Shown here: piece after piece, positions 52,902-62,837 of the stretch
How the letters are laid out: every line of letters begins with the position of its first letter
Position numbering within the stretch: position 1 is the first letter of the stretch
NCBI GenBank assembly: GCA_963565915.1
Contig: OY751485.1
Span: 4,836,001-4,900,000, forward strand
DNA from: Entoloma clypeatum
Taxonomy: Eukaryota; Basidiomycota; Agaricomycetes; Agaricales; Entolomataceae
Direction: 5' to 3'
Length of the DNA stretch: 64,000 nucleotides
Program-made: the position numbers and the translations under genes
Notes under the pieces: model-generated
The model's database searches: none
What the model was told of the DNA's origin: nothing
The model's input: only the letters and a program-made list of their open reading frames with translations

Positions 52902-53491
52902 TGTTAAGTAGGTGAAACGTCGGAGCTTCATCAGAGTCCATCGGAGGTCAGACGTAGGACTGAGACCGGAGCGGATCTCCGGAAATGCAGAGGAACAACG
53001 AAAGGGAGGGACATGGCTTCAATGTATGTGTTGCGCTGCCGTTTGTTGGATAAGGTGTCCCAATTTCAGGAGGTCGGAGGAGAGGTCGGAGGTGCGGAGG
53101 TCGGAGGAGAGATCTCGGTGAGGGACACACTGATGTGGAAGTGGTTGGACGACATTGGAGTTGTGACTCAGACACAGTACTGAGCTCGTCAAAGGGTAAC
53201 GATGGAGGAAGAGCAGAAGATGAGGATGTCGTCAGCGTATTGTACCACGGTGAGGATCTCTGGCATGAACTGAGAGTAGATGAGTGAACTTGGTTGATAT
53301 TCAAACTAAGGAACTACAGGTATGGTACGAGCTTAAATATCTAAATGTGATTACTTTACAGAGATGTCAGTCAACGGACCATGCGGAAAAGGCGATGCAT
53401 AAGTAAATGGGAACATGAATATGAAATGCATAAAGGCATAGCTCAGCTCTCTTTTCTCACTGATTAATCCTCTCTTATCTCTCTCTCAACA
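52902..53491 (-). repeat. 5' LTR of Gyp5
   Basis: Inner edge TGTTAAGTAGG at 52902. Minus-strand TATA-like ATATTTAA at 53333-53340; predicted transcript start at 53307, 32-33 nt away. The outer edge is uncertain; CTCAACA at 53485-53491 is the best candidate. No 3' partner in the window. Confidence 0.6.
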
Positions 53492-53618
53492 TGATTCTTG
53501 CCGCCCATGGTCTAGGACACCACAGGGGGCCTGGTGGAATTTGACCACACCAATTGACATTCCAGTAATACATAATGTAAAAAACCCCCCACTTTTTCAC
53601 ACAACCCTATATCAAACA

Positions 53619-53928
53619 TGTTGAAACTTTTCCCATCACGTAGATTAGATTAGATTAGATTACATCATGTGACCTTTACATATCTTCATTACATACTTGT
53701 TTGGTTGGTACAAACAGTAGTACGGTATATAAGACCAGGAAACTGTCAATATCAACAAGTTGTCTCTTGACTCTTAACCGCCTCCATCGCTCTTACCAGC
53801 CTCAACCGCTCTCACCAGCCTCACCCTCTCCAACCTATGTAAGTGATCAGAATGGTATCGTAGAGTACTTCCACTGTAGCCGGTTGCTTCAGTACACTTG
53901 CGGCTAGCGCCCAGGTGGAACTTCAACA
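53619..53928 (+). repeat. 5' LTR of Cop1-1
   Basis: 310 bp, TGTTGAAACT to CTTCAACA. GATTA x4, then CATCATGTGACC (a CACGTG box damaged by C to T), TATA box at 53726-53732. Confidence 0.95.
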
Positions 53929-53940
53929 GGTTATGGGCCC
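53929..53940 (+). other. Cop1-1 primer-binding site, initiator tRNA-Met anticodon arm type
   Basis: GGTTATGGGCCC directly after the LTR is complementary to GGGCCCATAACC, the anticodon stem-loop of eukaryotic initiator tRNA-Met. Many copia elements use such an internal half-tRNA primer. Same at 62476-62487. Confidence 0.75.
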
Positions 53941-54290
53941 CGGATAGCAGAGGGATCTGGGAAACGCTGGCAACAGCGAGTACCTGCCCACTCTACCCTG
54001 GTTGGCAAAGAACCGATCGAAAGATCTAGGTTCTGAGTCATACTTCTTCACATATGAACCTGGGAACGTCATTACGACAAGTACCTGTCATGAGACGTCC
54101 CTAAGGGGATTGACCTAGTACACTCCATGTGGAAACGTTGATCGCACCTTATACGTTTCTGACATATAAAGGGTTTTCCCGTGACCGCTATTCCTAAAGG
54201 GAATATGTCATAAGGAATCATTTAATTGTTTTCTTGAATCATATTCATAACACATCACTGATTGGGAACCCTTTCTTAGATTCATCTACA
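53941..54290 (+). other. Cop1-1 leader
   Basis: 350 nt, nearly identical to 62488-62837. Non-coding; short ATGs are not conserved. The open frame begins at 54234, but copy 2 has a 1-nt difference there, so the start is placed at the shared ATG 54291. Confidence 0.7.
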
Positions 54291-57200
54291 ATGTCCACCT
54301 CTCGCTCTGCTCTTGACATCATCACCCCCTTCGACGGTATCGACTACCAGAGCTGGGCCGAAAAAATGAAGTCTTACCTCCTCCATCAAGGAGTCTGGCG
54401 CATTGTCTCTGGCGACATCACTCGTCCCGTGATCGCTGACTTCACCACCACGGTCTCCACCCCTGGTCCCACCGCCGCTGCTCCCCCTGTACTGACTACC
54501 ACAATCGACCAGCCCGGCTTCCGTAAGGAAGAAAAAGCCTGGGTCAGGGACGACGACGTAGCTCTCGGGGCGATACGCCTAAAAGTCTCTGAGGCGATCA
54601 GACGTCACATCAAGGATAGCACCTCGGCACTTGACGCATGGAAGGAGCTAAAAGATAACTACTCCAAAGTATCCCCGGCCGTCATCTTCGGCGACTTCAA
54701 GGCCGCCGCCACCTACAAACTGTCTGGACGCGACCCCGTACCTGAAATCGAATGCCTGGGGTCTCTTTTTGCTCGGCTCGCCGACTCGAAATTTGTCGTC
54801 CCCGATCTGATGCAGGCAATGATCCTGGCCAATGCGATTCCCGACGCCTGGTCGTCACTCTCCACCGCCCTTTTCCAGGTCTACGACGCCGACGATTTCA
54901 CCTACAAAGCTGTCGCCGAAAGCATCATCTCGGAGTACAGGCGCAAGTATTCGGTTGGGTCTACTCGTGTGTCCAATGAGCAGGCCCGGAAAATCTCCGG
55001 GACAAAGCGCAAGGGGCAGGACCCCAAATGGGAAAGGCAGCAGAAGCCGAGTACCTCGCAGAACGATGCTGACGAGCAGCCTAACTCGGCCGACCCAAGT
55101 ACCGCTTCTGAGAAGAAGAAGGGAAAGGGACGTTGGCGCAATCAGAAGAAAAGCGCCAACACTGCGGACAACGCGTCCGAACATGTGGAGGAAACGGTTG
55201 AGTTTGTTGCTCCCGCCATCCACTTCCCTCCTCTTCCGGCACCGTCCTTCACCACCGTCACTGGTCGCGGGAAAACGACAAGTACCGCACAGCCCGATTC
55301 CGCAAAGATGCAGTCGCTCCTGCAACGAATGAACCCCCCCCCGTCACAGTACACCGGACTTCCTTCTGGAAAACCATCCGTGTGGAAAAAGAACGACCAT
55401 GTCCGCAAACTCGCACGCGGCATCGGTGCTCGCCCCTCAGGATCGAATCTTCGCATCCTAGACACCATCATCCCTGACATCGACGAAAGGCCGGCTAAAC
55501 AGCGTCGCGTAGCCCCGTCGATAGAAGATTCGCTGAAGATGATGGACATAGACCATCAAAGCGAGCGGATGGGGCCGGAACAATTCGAAGATGGGCTCAT
55601 TGAACTTGACGGTTCGTCATCTTCCTCTCCTGAATCTGACCAATTAAGGAAAGCTAATAACACCTCCTTACAGACGTGTAAAATATTAGCTAGTACTAGT
55701 GCAGAATGTATGGATCACATTGACAACGATCTATATAAAAAATATACAAAGCACTTTGCGTCATGCACACACTGTAAGGAGAAAAAACGCGCACAATGGA
55801 TCTTAGACTCCGGTGCCTCGTTACACTTTACCCATGAGTTCAAGGACTTCGCGTACTACAGGCCTCTCAAGGCTAAGCGATTTGTCCAAACAGCTGAAAA
55901 GGGAAAGAAACTGGAAATTCTCGGAGTTGGGGCCGTTCCAGTACGGCATACCCTAAATGGGGAAGTAAAAACCCACCTTCTCCGACCTGTATTCTACATT
56001 CCGGACATGGACACACGCCTATTGTCCCTAGGTGTCTTCCTTAATCACGGATACAAAGTAGACGGAATGCGTGGAGAAATCAACATCTCCAAAGGACAGA
56101 ACAAAATACAGTTCTCGCCTCACATTCTCGGACAAACCATTTATTGGTTAGACACTGAAATACGCCTTGACCAGATCCATGCGATCTCTAGCGAAATCAC
56201 TGTCGAAACCTGGCACAAACGCCTTGGCCACCCAAATGACCAAGCGCTCAATAAGATTCCCACCAGTACCAAAGGAGTACCCAAAACGCTAGTACGTGAG
56301 AAATCACAGGAAAGCTGCACGGGGTGTCTAAAAGGGAAAATGCCGAATCAATCTTATCCTAACTCAATGACAAGGGCTGTCAAACCCTTTGATTTGATCC
56401 ATTCGGATTTGAAGCAGATATCCACGGCATCGTACCATAAGTACAAATATTTCCTTACCTTTTTGGACGATTTTTCATCCCATGTCTGGGTCGTCTTGCT
56501 TAGGAAGAAGTCAGGTGCCATCACGGCGCTGAAACAATTCCTTGCGATGATCCAGAATCAATTTGCCGCTACCCCTAAAAAGTGGCGGGTTGATGGAGGT
56601 GGAGAATTTGACGAATACAAGGATGTACTTGCCGATCATGGAATTCTGATCGATGTCACGCTCCCATATCAGCACCAGCAGAATGGTAGAGCAGAAAGGA
56701 TCAATCGAACACTATGGGAAAAATCTCAGGCATTACGCTTCGATGCATGCTTACCGCCCATGTGGTGGGAATTCTGTTTGGAACACGCAGCATTTCTCTA
56801 CAACAGAACCCCCATGCAGCGTCTTGAATGGAAAACCCCTTACTTCAGGGTGACCAATGAGATCCCCGACATGTCTAGTGTCAGAGTATTCGGATGTCAG
56901 GCATATGTATATATCCCAAAGGAGAAACGTAGGAACTCCCTGGAATCAAGATCCCGATTGATGATTTATCTCGGATCGAAACCAGGGGTCAAAGGATACC
57001 GCTTCATGGATCCTGAGACCAACACGATTTTCATGGGTGGGAAAGCTATCTTTGATGAAAGCAAGTACCCTAGATGCCACATTGACCCGTTGCCAGAAAA
57101 CCACCCAGAAATGGAAAACCCAGAGCCGGCTGATGAGTTTGAGGATCTCATTCCTGGCAGCAACGATGACGATAGTCACAACGAAACACCTCATATCCCA

Positions 57201-59018
57201 GTTCCCATTGAACAGGATCAACCTGAATCAGACAACGAACTGCCTGCCAGTGAGCCTGATGACGAACCGCGAGTACCCACTCCACAACCCGAGCAAGTAC
57301 CAGATCGACCGATCAGGGAACGACGAGTTCGGAAGATGCCAGGAAGCATTTATGGGGAAGACACTCCAGCGTCTGATCTTGAAAAATTAGATCGAAGACG
57401 GAGATTGGGCGGTCAAACGGCATGGATGAATGACCTCCTGATGGAGGCAATATCAGTCCAAGTTGGCATCGTTGAAATGTCCCATAAAGACATATACCCT
57501 CTTCCAAACAAAGAAGACTGGTATGCGGCTGAACGTAAAGAGCTAGATATGCTCAAACGCCGCGGGGTGATCACGGAGCTAGTACCCCTGCCTGCAGGGA
57601 GGAAAGCTCTAAGGAACAAATGGGTTTACAACGAAAAGTCCGATGGGCGTCTGAAAGCGCGCCTCGTCGCAAAAGGCTTCTCACAGGTAGAAGGGATCGA
57701 CTTTGATCAGATCTTCTCACCAGTCGTAAGATATGAAACCGTCCGACTAATACTGGCATTGACAGCCCTTGAAGGGTGGTTCATGACTCTTTTGGACGTC
57801 TCATCAGCCTTCCTCTATGGAACGCTCTGTGAAGTCATTTACATGCGACAGCCTGAGGGCTACATAGTAAAAGGGAAAGAACACCTCGTGTACCAACTAT
57901 TCAAAGCTCTATATGGACTTAAGCAGGCCGCATTAGCCTGGTGGAGGGAACTTGATTCCTCCATGAAAAAGCTCGGCTTTGTCCGGCTCCACTCCGATGC
58001 GGGAGTGTTCATTCACAAAAGTACCAATGGGGAAATTGTAATCGCCGTCATCTATGTCGACGACTCTGCTTTTCTCGGCACAAACCGGGAATATACGCTA
58101 GAAAAGAAGAAGGCCTTCATGACAACATGGGAATGCAGGGACCTAGGTCACCTAGCGCCCGATGGGGAACCAAAGGAATTTCTCTCAATCCAAATAAGGC
58201 AACGTGGGAAGAGGATCTTCATTGATCAAGTACCTTACCTTGAGAAAATTCTGGCACGCATGGGGATGAGCGAATCTAATGCCACCCATACGCCACTCCC
58301 TACGGGCTACAAACCCATGGCGTCCGAAGATGAACCCAATGCGGAACTCCGATCCAAGTACCAATCCGTCATCGGATCACTCCTATATCTGATGATTGGA
58401 ACGAGGCCTGACATCTGCTTTGCTGTAATCAAAATGTCCCAATTTTCCGCAAATCCCACCAAACGCCATTTGGAAGTGGCTAGGGATATTTGCAGGTATC
58501 TAAAGGCGACAAAAAATTACGCAATCATGTATGATGGCGACTCAGGGAAAGGAATCTATGCATTCACAGACTCCGATTGGGCGTCAGATGAGAACACGAG
58601 GAGGTCTACCACTGGCTTCTTCATATCACTGGCGTCTGGAGCAGTAACATGGGTATCATCGGCGCAAAAGACCATCGCCCTCTCTTCCACAGAAGCTGAG
58701 TATATGGCGTTATCAGATTGCAGTCGCGCAGCAACATGGCTGAGAAGCATGCTTGCCGAACTTGGAATGCAGATTGGGTCAGTACCGATCTACGGAGATA
58801 ACAACGGCTCCGTCTTTATCGCATCCAACCCTGTAACTGAGAAGCGATCCAAGCACATTGACGTGCGATTCCACTTCGTCAGAGAAAAAGTCTCCGAAGG
58901 AATTATTACGGTCGAATTCATCGAAGGAGTGAATAACCCTGCAGATCTTTTAACTAAGAATCTGGGAAAAATCCTCTTTTCCAAGTTTATCCCGTACTTC
59001 GGATTGATAAAAAACTAG
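54291..59018 (+). CDS. Cop1-1 Gag-Pol polyprotein (copia), intact
   Basis: 1575 residues from MSTSRSALD. Gag of UBN2/copia type (GIDYQSWAEKMKSYLL; WKELKDNYSK) in the first 250; a Lys/Ser-rich linker without a CCHC knuckle, where copia elements usually have one; protease DSGAS at about 506; integrase zinc finger HKRLGH...CTGCLKGK at about 641-680; catalytic Asp about 704 and 767 and Glu about 800; RT with LLDVSSAFLYG and YVDD at about 1254; RNase H TDSDWAS about 1425, LSSTEAEY about 1463 and GDNNGS about 1503; end KILFSKFIPYFG. No stop or frameshift, so it may still be functional. The ATG at 54291 is shared with Cop1-2. Confidence 0.95.
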   Translation: MSTSRSALDIITPFDGIDYQSWAEKMKSYLLHQGVWRIVSGDITRPVIADFTTTVSTPGPTAAAPPVLTTTIDQPGFRKEEKAWVRDDDVALGAIRLKVSEAIRRHIKDSTSALDAWKELKDNYSKVSPAVIFGDFKAAATYKLSGRDPVPEIECLGSLFARLADSKFVVPDLMQAMILANAIPDAWSSLSTALFQVYDADDFTYKAVAESIISEYRRKYSVGSTRVSNEQARKISGTKRKGQDPKWERQQKPSTSQNDADEQPNSADPSTASEKKKGKGRWRNQKKSANTADNASEHVEETVEFVAPAIHFPPLPAPSFTTVTGRGKTTSTAQPDSAKMQSLLQRMNPPPSQYTGLPSGKPSVWKKNDHVRKLARGIGARPSGSNLRILDTIIPDIDERPAKQRRVAPSIEDSLKMMDIDHQSERMGPEQFEDGLIELDGSSSSSPESDQLRKANNTSLQTCKILASTSAECMDHIDNDLYKKYTKHFASCTHCKEKKRAQWILDSGASLHFTHEFKDFAYYRPLKAKRFVQTAEKGKKLEILGVGAVPVRHTLNGEVKTHLLRPVFYIPDMDTRLLSLGVFLNHGYKVDGMRGEINISKGQNKIQFSPHILGQTIYWLDTEIRLDQIHAISSEITVETWHKRLGHPNDQALNKIPTSTKGVPKTLVREKSQESCTGCLKGKMPNQSYPNSMTRAVKPFDLIHSDLKQISTASYHKYKYFLTFLDDFSSHVWVVLLRKKSGAITALKQFLAMIQNQFAATPKKWRVDGGGEFDEYKDVLADHGILIDVTLPYQHQQNGRAERINRTLWEKSQALRFDACLPPMWWEFCLEHAAFLYNRTPMQRLEWKTPYFRVTNEIPDMSSVRVFGCQAYVYIPKEKRRNSLESRSRLMIYLGSKPGVKGYRFMDPETNTIFMGGKAIFDESKYPRCHIDPLPENHPEMENPEPADEFEDLIPGSNDDDSHNETPHIPVPIEQDQPESDNELPASEPDDEPRVPTPQPEQVPDRPIRERRVRKMPGSIYGEDTPASDLEKLDRRRRLGGQTAWMNDLLMEAISVQVGIVEMSHKDIYPLPNKEDWYAAERKELDMLKRRGVITELVPLPAGRKALRNKWVYNEKSDGRLKARLVAKGFSQVEGIDFDQIFSPVVRYETVRLILALTALEGWFMTLLDVSSAFLYGTLCEVIYMRQPEGYIVKGKEHLVYQLFKALYGLKQAALAWWRELDSSMKKLGFVRLHSDAGVFIHKSTNGEIVIAVIYVDDSAFLGTNREYTLEKKKAFMTTWECRDLGHLAPDGEPKEFLSIQIRQRGKRIFIDQVPYLEKILARMGMSESNATHTPLPTGYKPMASEDEPNAELRSKYQSVIGSLLYLMIGTRPDICFAVIKMSQFSANPTKRHLEVARDICRYLKATKNYAIMYDGDSGKGIYAFTDSDWASDENTRRSTTGFFISLASGAVTWVSSAQKTIALSSTEAEYMALSDCSRAATWLRSMLAELGMQIGSVPIYGDNNGSVFIASNPVTEKRSKHIDVRFHFVREKVSEGIITVEFIEGVNNPADLLTKNLGKILFSKFIPYFGLIKN

Positions 59019-59095
59019 GCGAAACAAAAAGTACCTATATATATATGTGGGAAAAAGTAAGATGTATTTAGAAGTATGTACTAAATATGGGGGGG

Positions 59096-59400
59096 TGTTG
59101 AAACTTTTCCCATCACGTAGATTAGATTAGATTACATCACGTGACCTTTACATATCTTCATTACATACTTGTTTGGTTGGTACAAACAGTAGTACAGTAT
59201 ATAAGACCAGGAAACTGTCAATACCAACAAGTTGTCTCTTGACTCTTAACCGCCTCCATCGCTCTTACCAGCCTCAACCGCTCTCACCAGCCTCACCCTC
59301 TCCAACCTATGTAAGTGGTCAGAACGGTATCGTAGAGTACTTCCACTGTAGCCGGTTGCTTCAGTACACTTGCGGCTAGCGCCCAGGTGGAACTTCAACA
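59096..59400 (+). repeat. 3' LTR of Cop1-1
   Basis: 305 bp after ATATGGGGGGG. GATTA x3, intact CATCACGTGACC. Confidence 0.95.
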
Positions 59401-59901
59401 TATATGATTTGCATTGAAAATACCTTTGGGTCTGTGTGGCAGCAACACCAAGGGGACCCGAATCCCGCACATGATGCATGAGGTCTTGGTCATGAAAAGA
59501 AAAAAGAAATTTGACACCCCAAGTCAATGACGTCATACGAGCTATGCATTGGCTCATCCGTCATGACTTTGCCTAATCCGGTGCGCGGGTCCCACGCGTC
59601 GGATTTTCGGATTTGTGAGTCGGCGGACTTTGCTGCTCTTGGACGTAGTGAGGTACGAGCGACGTATTAAGAGACAGGAGGTATTCGTTCTCGGCCGTTC
59701 ATACAAAAACATAGTGTGTTACGAAAACTTAAAGGGGAGGTTCAAACCATTATGCGACGCCAGAGAGGACGATAACGGTGAGATCTCGCCTTGCACTCGA
59801 ACTCCGTTTACTCCCCAATTTCAACATTGTCCTCACTCAGATATTTTGCGGCGTTTCGATGAGTCCTCTCTTGTGAACTCAGCCTGTCATAAATGGTCTC
59901 A
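59401..59901. other. Gene-free stretch
   Basis: Nothing recognised. An open plus-strand frame at 59615-59938 has no known motif and overlaps the end of the NTPase gene. It probably includes the 3' non-coding end of that gene. Confidence 0.5.
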
Positions 59902-61594
59902 TCATTTAGCCCTTCTAAGGACGAATGAAATTGTATAACTCGCCGCGATTTCATCAAAGGGGTCACCAGTTTGTATTACCGACCACCCAATGTTCACCGT
60001 TATCTGTTCTCCATCAACATTGAACCGCTTCAAGTCATTCATATGGCCCTCCGCTATGCCCTTTGCACGCTCTGTAGGTGATACAAACAAGAAGGACCAA
60101 AAAGTCGACTGTCGCTTGTCTTGTGGAAAGCATTTGATAACCGCATGAATGCCTCCAGTTTTGAAATCGTGGTTCTTGGCAGTTGTGAATTGAAGAAATA
60201 TGATGTGGTTCAATTCATCTTGGACGACAAAGGCATCAAACGATTCAAAGCCATCGTGAGGGATATAGATCCGATTGGTCGTAGGCGTGAAAGGCTTGTC
60301 CTTGGCATTAAAAACGTTGGGATCAAAGACAAAGGGATCAACCACTAGGCCTGGTCCAAGCTGGAGTGCACAAGGAAACCTACATAATTGATACGGATGG
60401 CCTGTGGTCGAGGATGTAAGGTTCCTGACAGCCGCCTGTTCGAAGAAAATCCAGAAAAGATGTGGATGAGGGGCGATGAGGGAAGCAAAGCTTTTTTGTT
60501 CTTGTAGTTTGAGGGAACGGAAGCTGGAGAGAAGGGCGCCGCGTAGGAAGAAGGTCGGGACTTGATATTCGAAATCAGGCCCTTCGACAGGATTCGAGAA
60601 CTTGTTCGAGAGTGATCCAAAAAAAAATCGATGGAATGCCCCTCCCTGCTGACCTTCTGGTACGTTGCTAGACGCGATGAATTGGAGAAGCTTTCCGCTA
60701 TCGAGGAGGAGTTGTCCCGGATTGAGGCCGCTGAGTAAATCGAATTCAAAATCTCGCTCTGATTTGGTATACGCACTGAAGCATGTTCTTGCCGAGGGTC
60801 CGAGAATATCAAAGAGTTCCACGGGGCTATAAGTCGTTCCTTCTGTCCATGGACAAGGTGTCGGAGGAAACCCTTCGCCCCAGCCGTTTTCCGAATTCTT
60901 TTCGCGGAGATTCCTTGTGTATTCATTGTTTACATCAGAAGGGAAATATGCGATCGCCGTACTCACTGCAATAAAGATACCTCATCTTTCGTCCAAAGAC
61001 CCATAATCCAGACCTTGGCTCGACGTTCCTTTTTCCACGCATACCAGCGTGCGGTATCTGGGGACGACGCTTGGACAACATACCCTTCAAAACGGGCTTT
61101 CGTAAACAAAGGGGGCACACCGCGCATGCCGGCGTTGGAATCAACCAAGATAAGGGAACGCTCGGGAATGTCGTTCACCGTTTGGTGGGAAAAAGTAAGA
61201 AGCTGTGCGTCGTCGTCGTCGCAGAACCAATACGCTTGATTGTCGTCGCAGAACACGACGGGAATCTTCTTAGACAGAGCCATGGCCAAAGCGTAGCTCA
61301 AAAAGATAGATTTCCCTTGACAAATGGAAACATTAGAGCGGATGTCAACCGAGTGATTCTCGTTGTACACTCACCGATTCCGGGCTGACCCAAGACTACT
61401 AGCCCGCCGACATCTTCACGAGGAACAACCCTGTCCTTCTCAATGTACTCCCATAGCCCAATATACTCGTCGCGTACGATCCTTATCCTCCGATCGACAT
61501 AGGAGGGCAAGCAAGTGGCGCCATTGAGCTGTACTGTTGGCGCACCACCATTCTTCCATATACGTTGATACGCGTGTTTCACCCAGGATGACAT
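59902..61594 (-). CDS. P-loop NTPase of a fungal multigene family, three exons, intact
   Basis: Exons 61594-61375, 61315-60967 and 60913-59902; introns of 59 and 53 bp (GTGAGT...AAG; GTGAGT...AAG). The sum is 1581 nt, 526 residues, with no stop. Intron 1 splits the Walker A motif: GQPGI and then GKS at residues 69-76. Walker B is likely SLILVDS (Asp132). Further conserved-looking blocks: IVRDEYIGLWEYIEK, YVVQASSPD, ARWYAWKKER, MGLWTKDE and LFDILGPSARTCFSAY. From memory this family is expanded in agaricomycetes and recalls Crinkler/RHS-type NTPases; its function is unknown and I do not assign one. Lies between two Cop1 copies. No target peptide or membrane helix evident. Confidence 0.8.
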
Positions 61595-62166
61595 TCCGTA
61601 TGACTATAAGCAATTCGATCGGGGCGGTTGATGCTCAAGCAGTGCTGCTTGGATGGATTCGTGACGTCAAGTCACAGAACACACTGCGGGCATTGGCTTC
61701 TATAACCACGTCATCACATGACTTGAGCGTGATTTTAGCGTGACATTCGCCAAAAAGCCTATTTCTCCTTCCTGCGGCCGTTTTTGAGAAATCGACAACT
61801 AGAGATGTCTGAGGATACTGTTTCCGCAGAGAACCCTAGTCGTTGATTTTTTGATTTCAGTCTCATTAGTTTAAAATGAGAAAAATGAAATTTCAGTCCC
61901 TAAACAAGTAAACGGCGTGGGGCACCGAGCTACGTAAAATCAGCGGAAGTATGTAAAAGCAGCCTGGGCCCAAAAGGACAGAGGGGGGGATGATGTTAGC
62001 TTTTTTTTTTCCCGATGCGACAATATGGGTCGCCGCAAGCAAGCCTTGGCAGCAAAAAGGTATCATGGTGCATCACGTGATTCCCTGGATCCAATTCACG
62101 GGCGTGATGAGTTAGCAAAGTTCCCACAATGCATCAACTTCATAACCCTTCGTTTTTCTATGCTCT
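61595..62166. other. Intergenic stretch upstream of the NTPase gene
   Basis: Probably its promoter and upstream region. No TATA box or repeat is clear. A poly-T run at 62001-62010 and no protein-like frame. Confidence 0.5.
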
Positions 62167-62475
62167 TGTTGAAACTTTTCCCATCACGTAGATTAGATTA
62201 GATTAGATTACATCACGTGACCTTTACATATCTTCATTACATATTTGTTTGGTTGGTACAAACAGTAGTACAGTATATAAGACCAGGAAACTGTCAATAC
62301 CAACAAGTTGTCTCTTGACTCTTAACCAGCTCCATCGCTCTTACCAGCCTCAACCGCTCTCACCAGCCTTACCCCTCCAAACCATGTAAGTGACCATAGC
62401 GGTATTCTAGAGTACTTCCACTGTAGCTATGTTGCTCAGTACACCTGTGGCTAGCACCCAGGTGGAACTTCAACA
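62167..62475 (+). repeat. 5' LTR of Cop1-2
   Basis: 309 bp with GATTA x4 and intact CATCACGTGACC, TATA box near 62274-62280. Closer to the 3' than to the 5' LTR of Cop1-1 at the CACGTG box. Confidence 0.94.
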
Positions 62476-62487
62476 GGTTATGGGCCC
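62476..62487 (+). other. Cop1-2 primer-binding site, initiator tRNA-Met type
   Basis: GGTTATGGGCCC, identical to Cop1-1. Confidence 0.75.
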
Positions 62488-62837
62488 CGGATAGCAGAGG
62501 GACTTGGGAAACGCTGGCAACAGCGAGTACCTGCCCACTCTACCCTGGTTGGCAAAGAACCGATCGAAAGATCTAGGTTCTGAGTCTTACTTCTTCACAT
62601 ATGAACCTGGGAACGTCATTACGACAAGTACCTGTCATGAAACGTCCCTAAGGGGATTGACCTAGTACACTCCATGTGGAAACGTTGATCGCACCTTATA
62701 CGTTTCTGACATATAAAGGGTTTTCCCATGACCGCTATTCCTGAAGGGAATATGTCATAAGGAATCATTCAATTGATTTCTCGAATCATATTCATAAACA
62801 CATCACTGATTGAGAACCCTTTTTAGATTCATTCAAA

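Larger units (their letters stand above)
53619..59400 (+). mobile_element. Cop1-1, copia element with an open Gag-Pol frame
   Basis: 5' LTR 53619-53928, leader, single ORF 54291-59018, polypurine tract (about 59085-59095), 3' LTR 59096-59400. Flanking 5-mers AAACA and TATAT do not match. The two LTRs differ at several sites and in GATTA repeat number (four against three). Confidence 0.95.

Noticed and set aside
54855..55325. Minus-strand ORFs opposite Cop1 Gag
   Set aside because: Antisense shadows; composition follows the coding strand and there is no intron or motif, unlike the Gyp3/Gyp4 antisense gene.
59615..59938. 107-codon plus-strand ORF
   Set aside because: No motif, no conserved copy, and overlaps the 3' end of the NTPase gene on the other strand.
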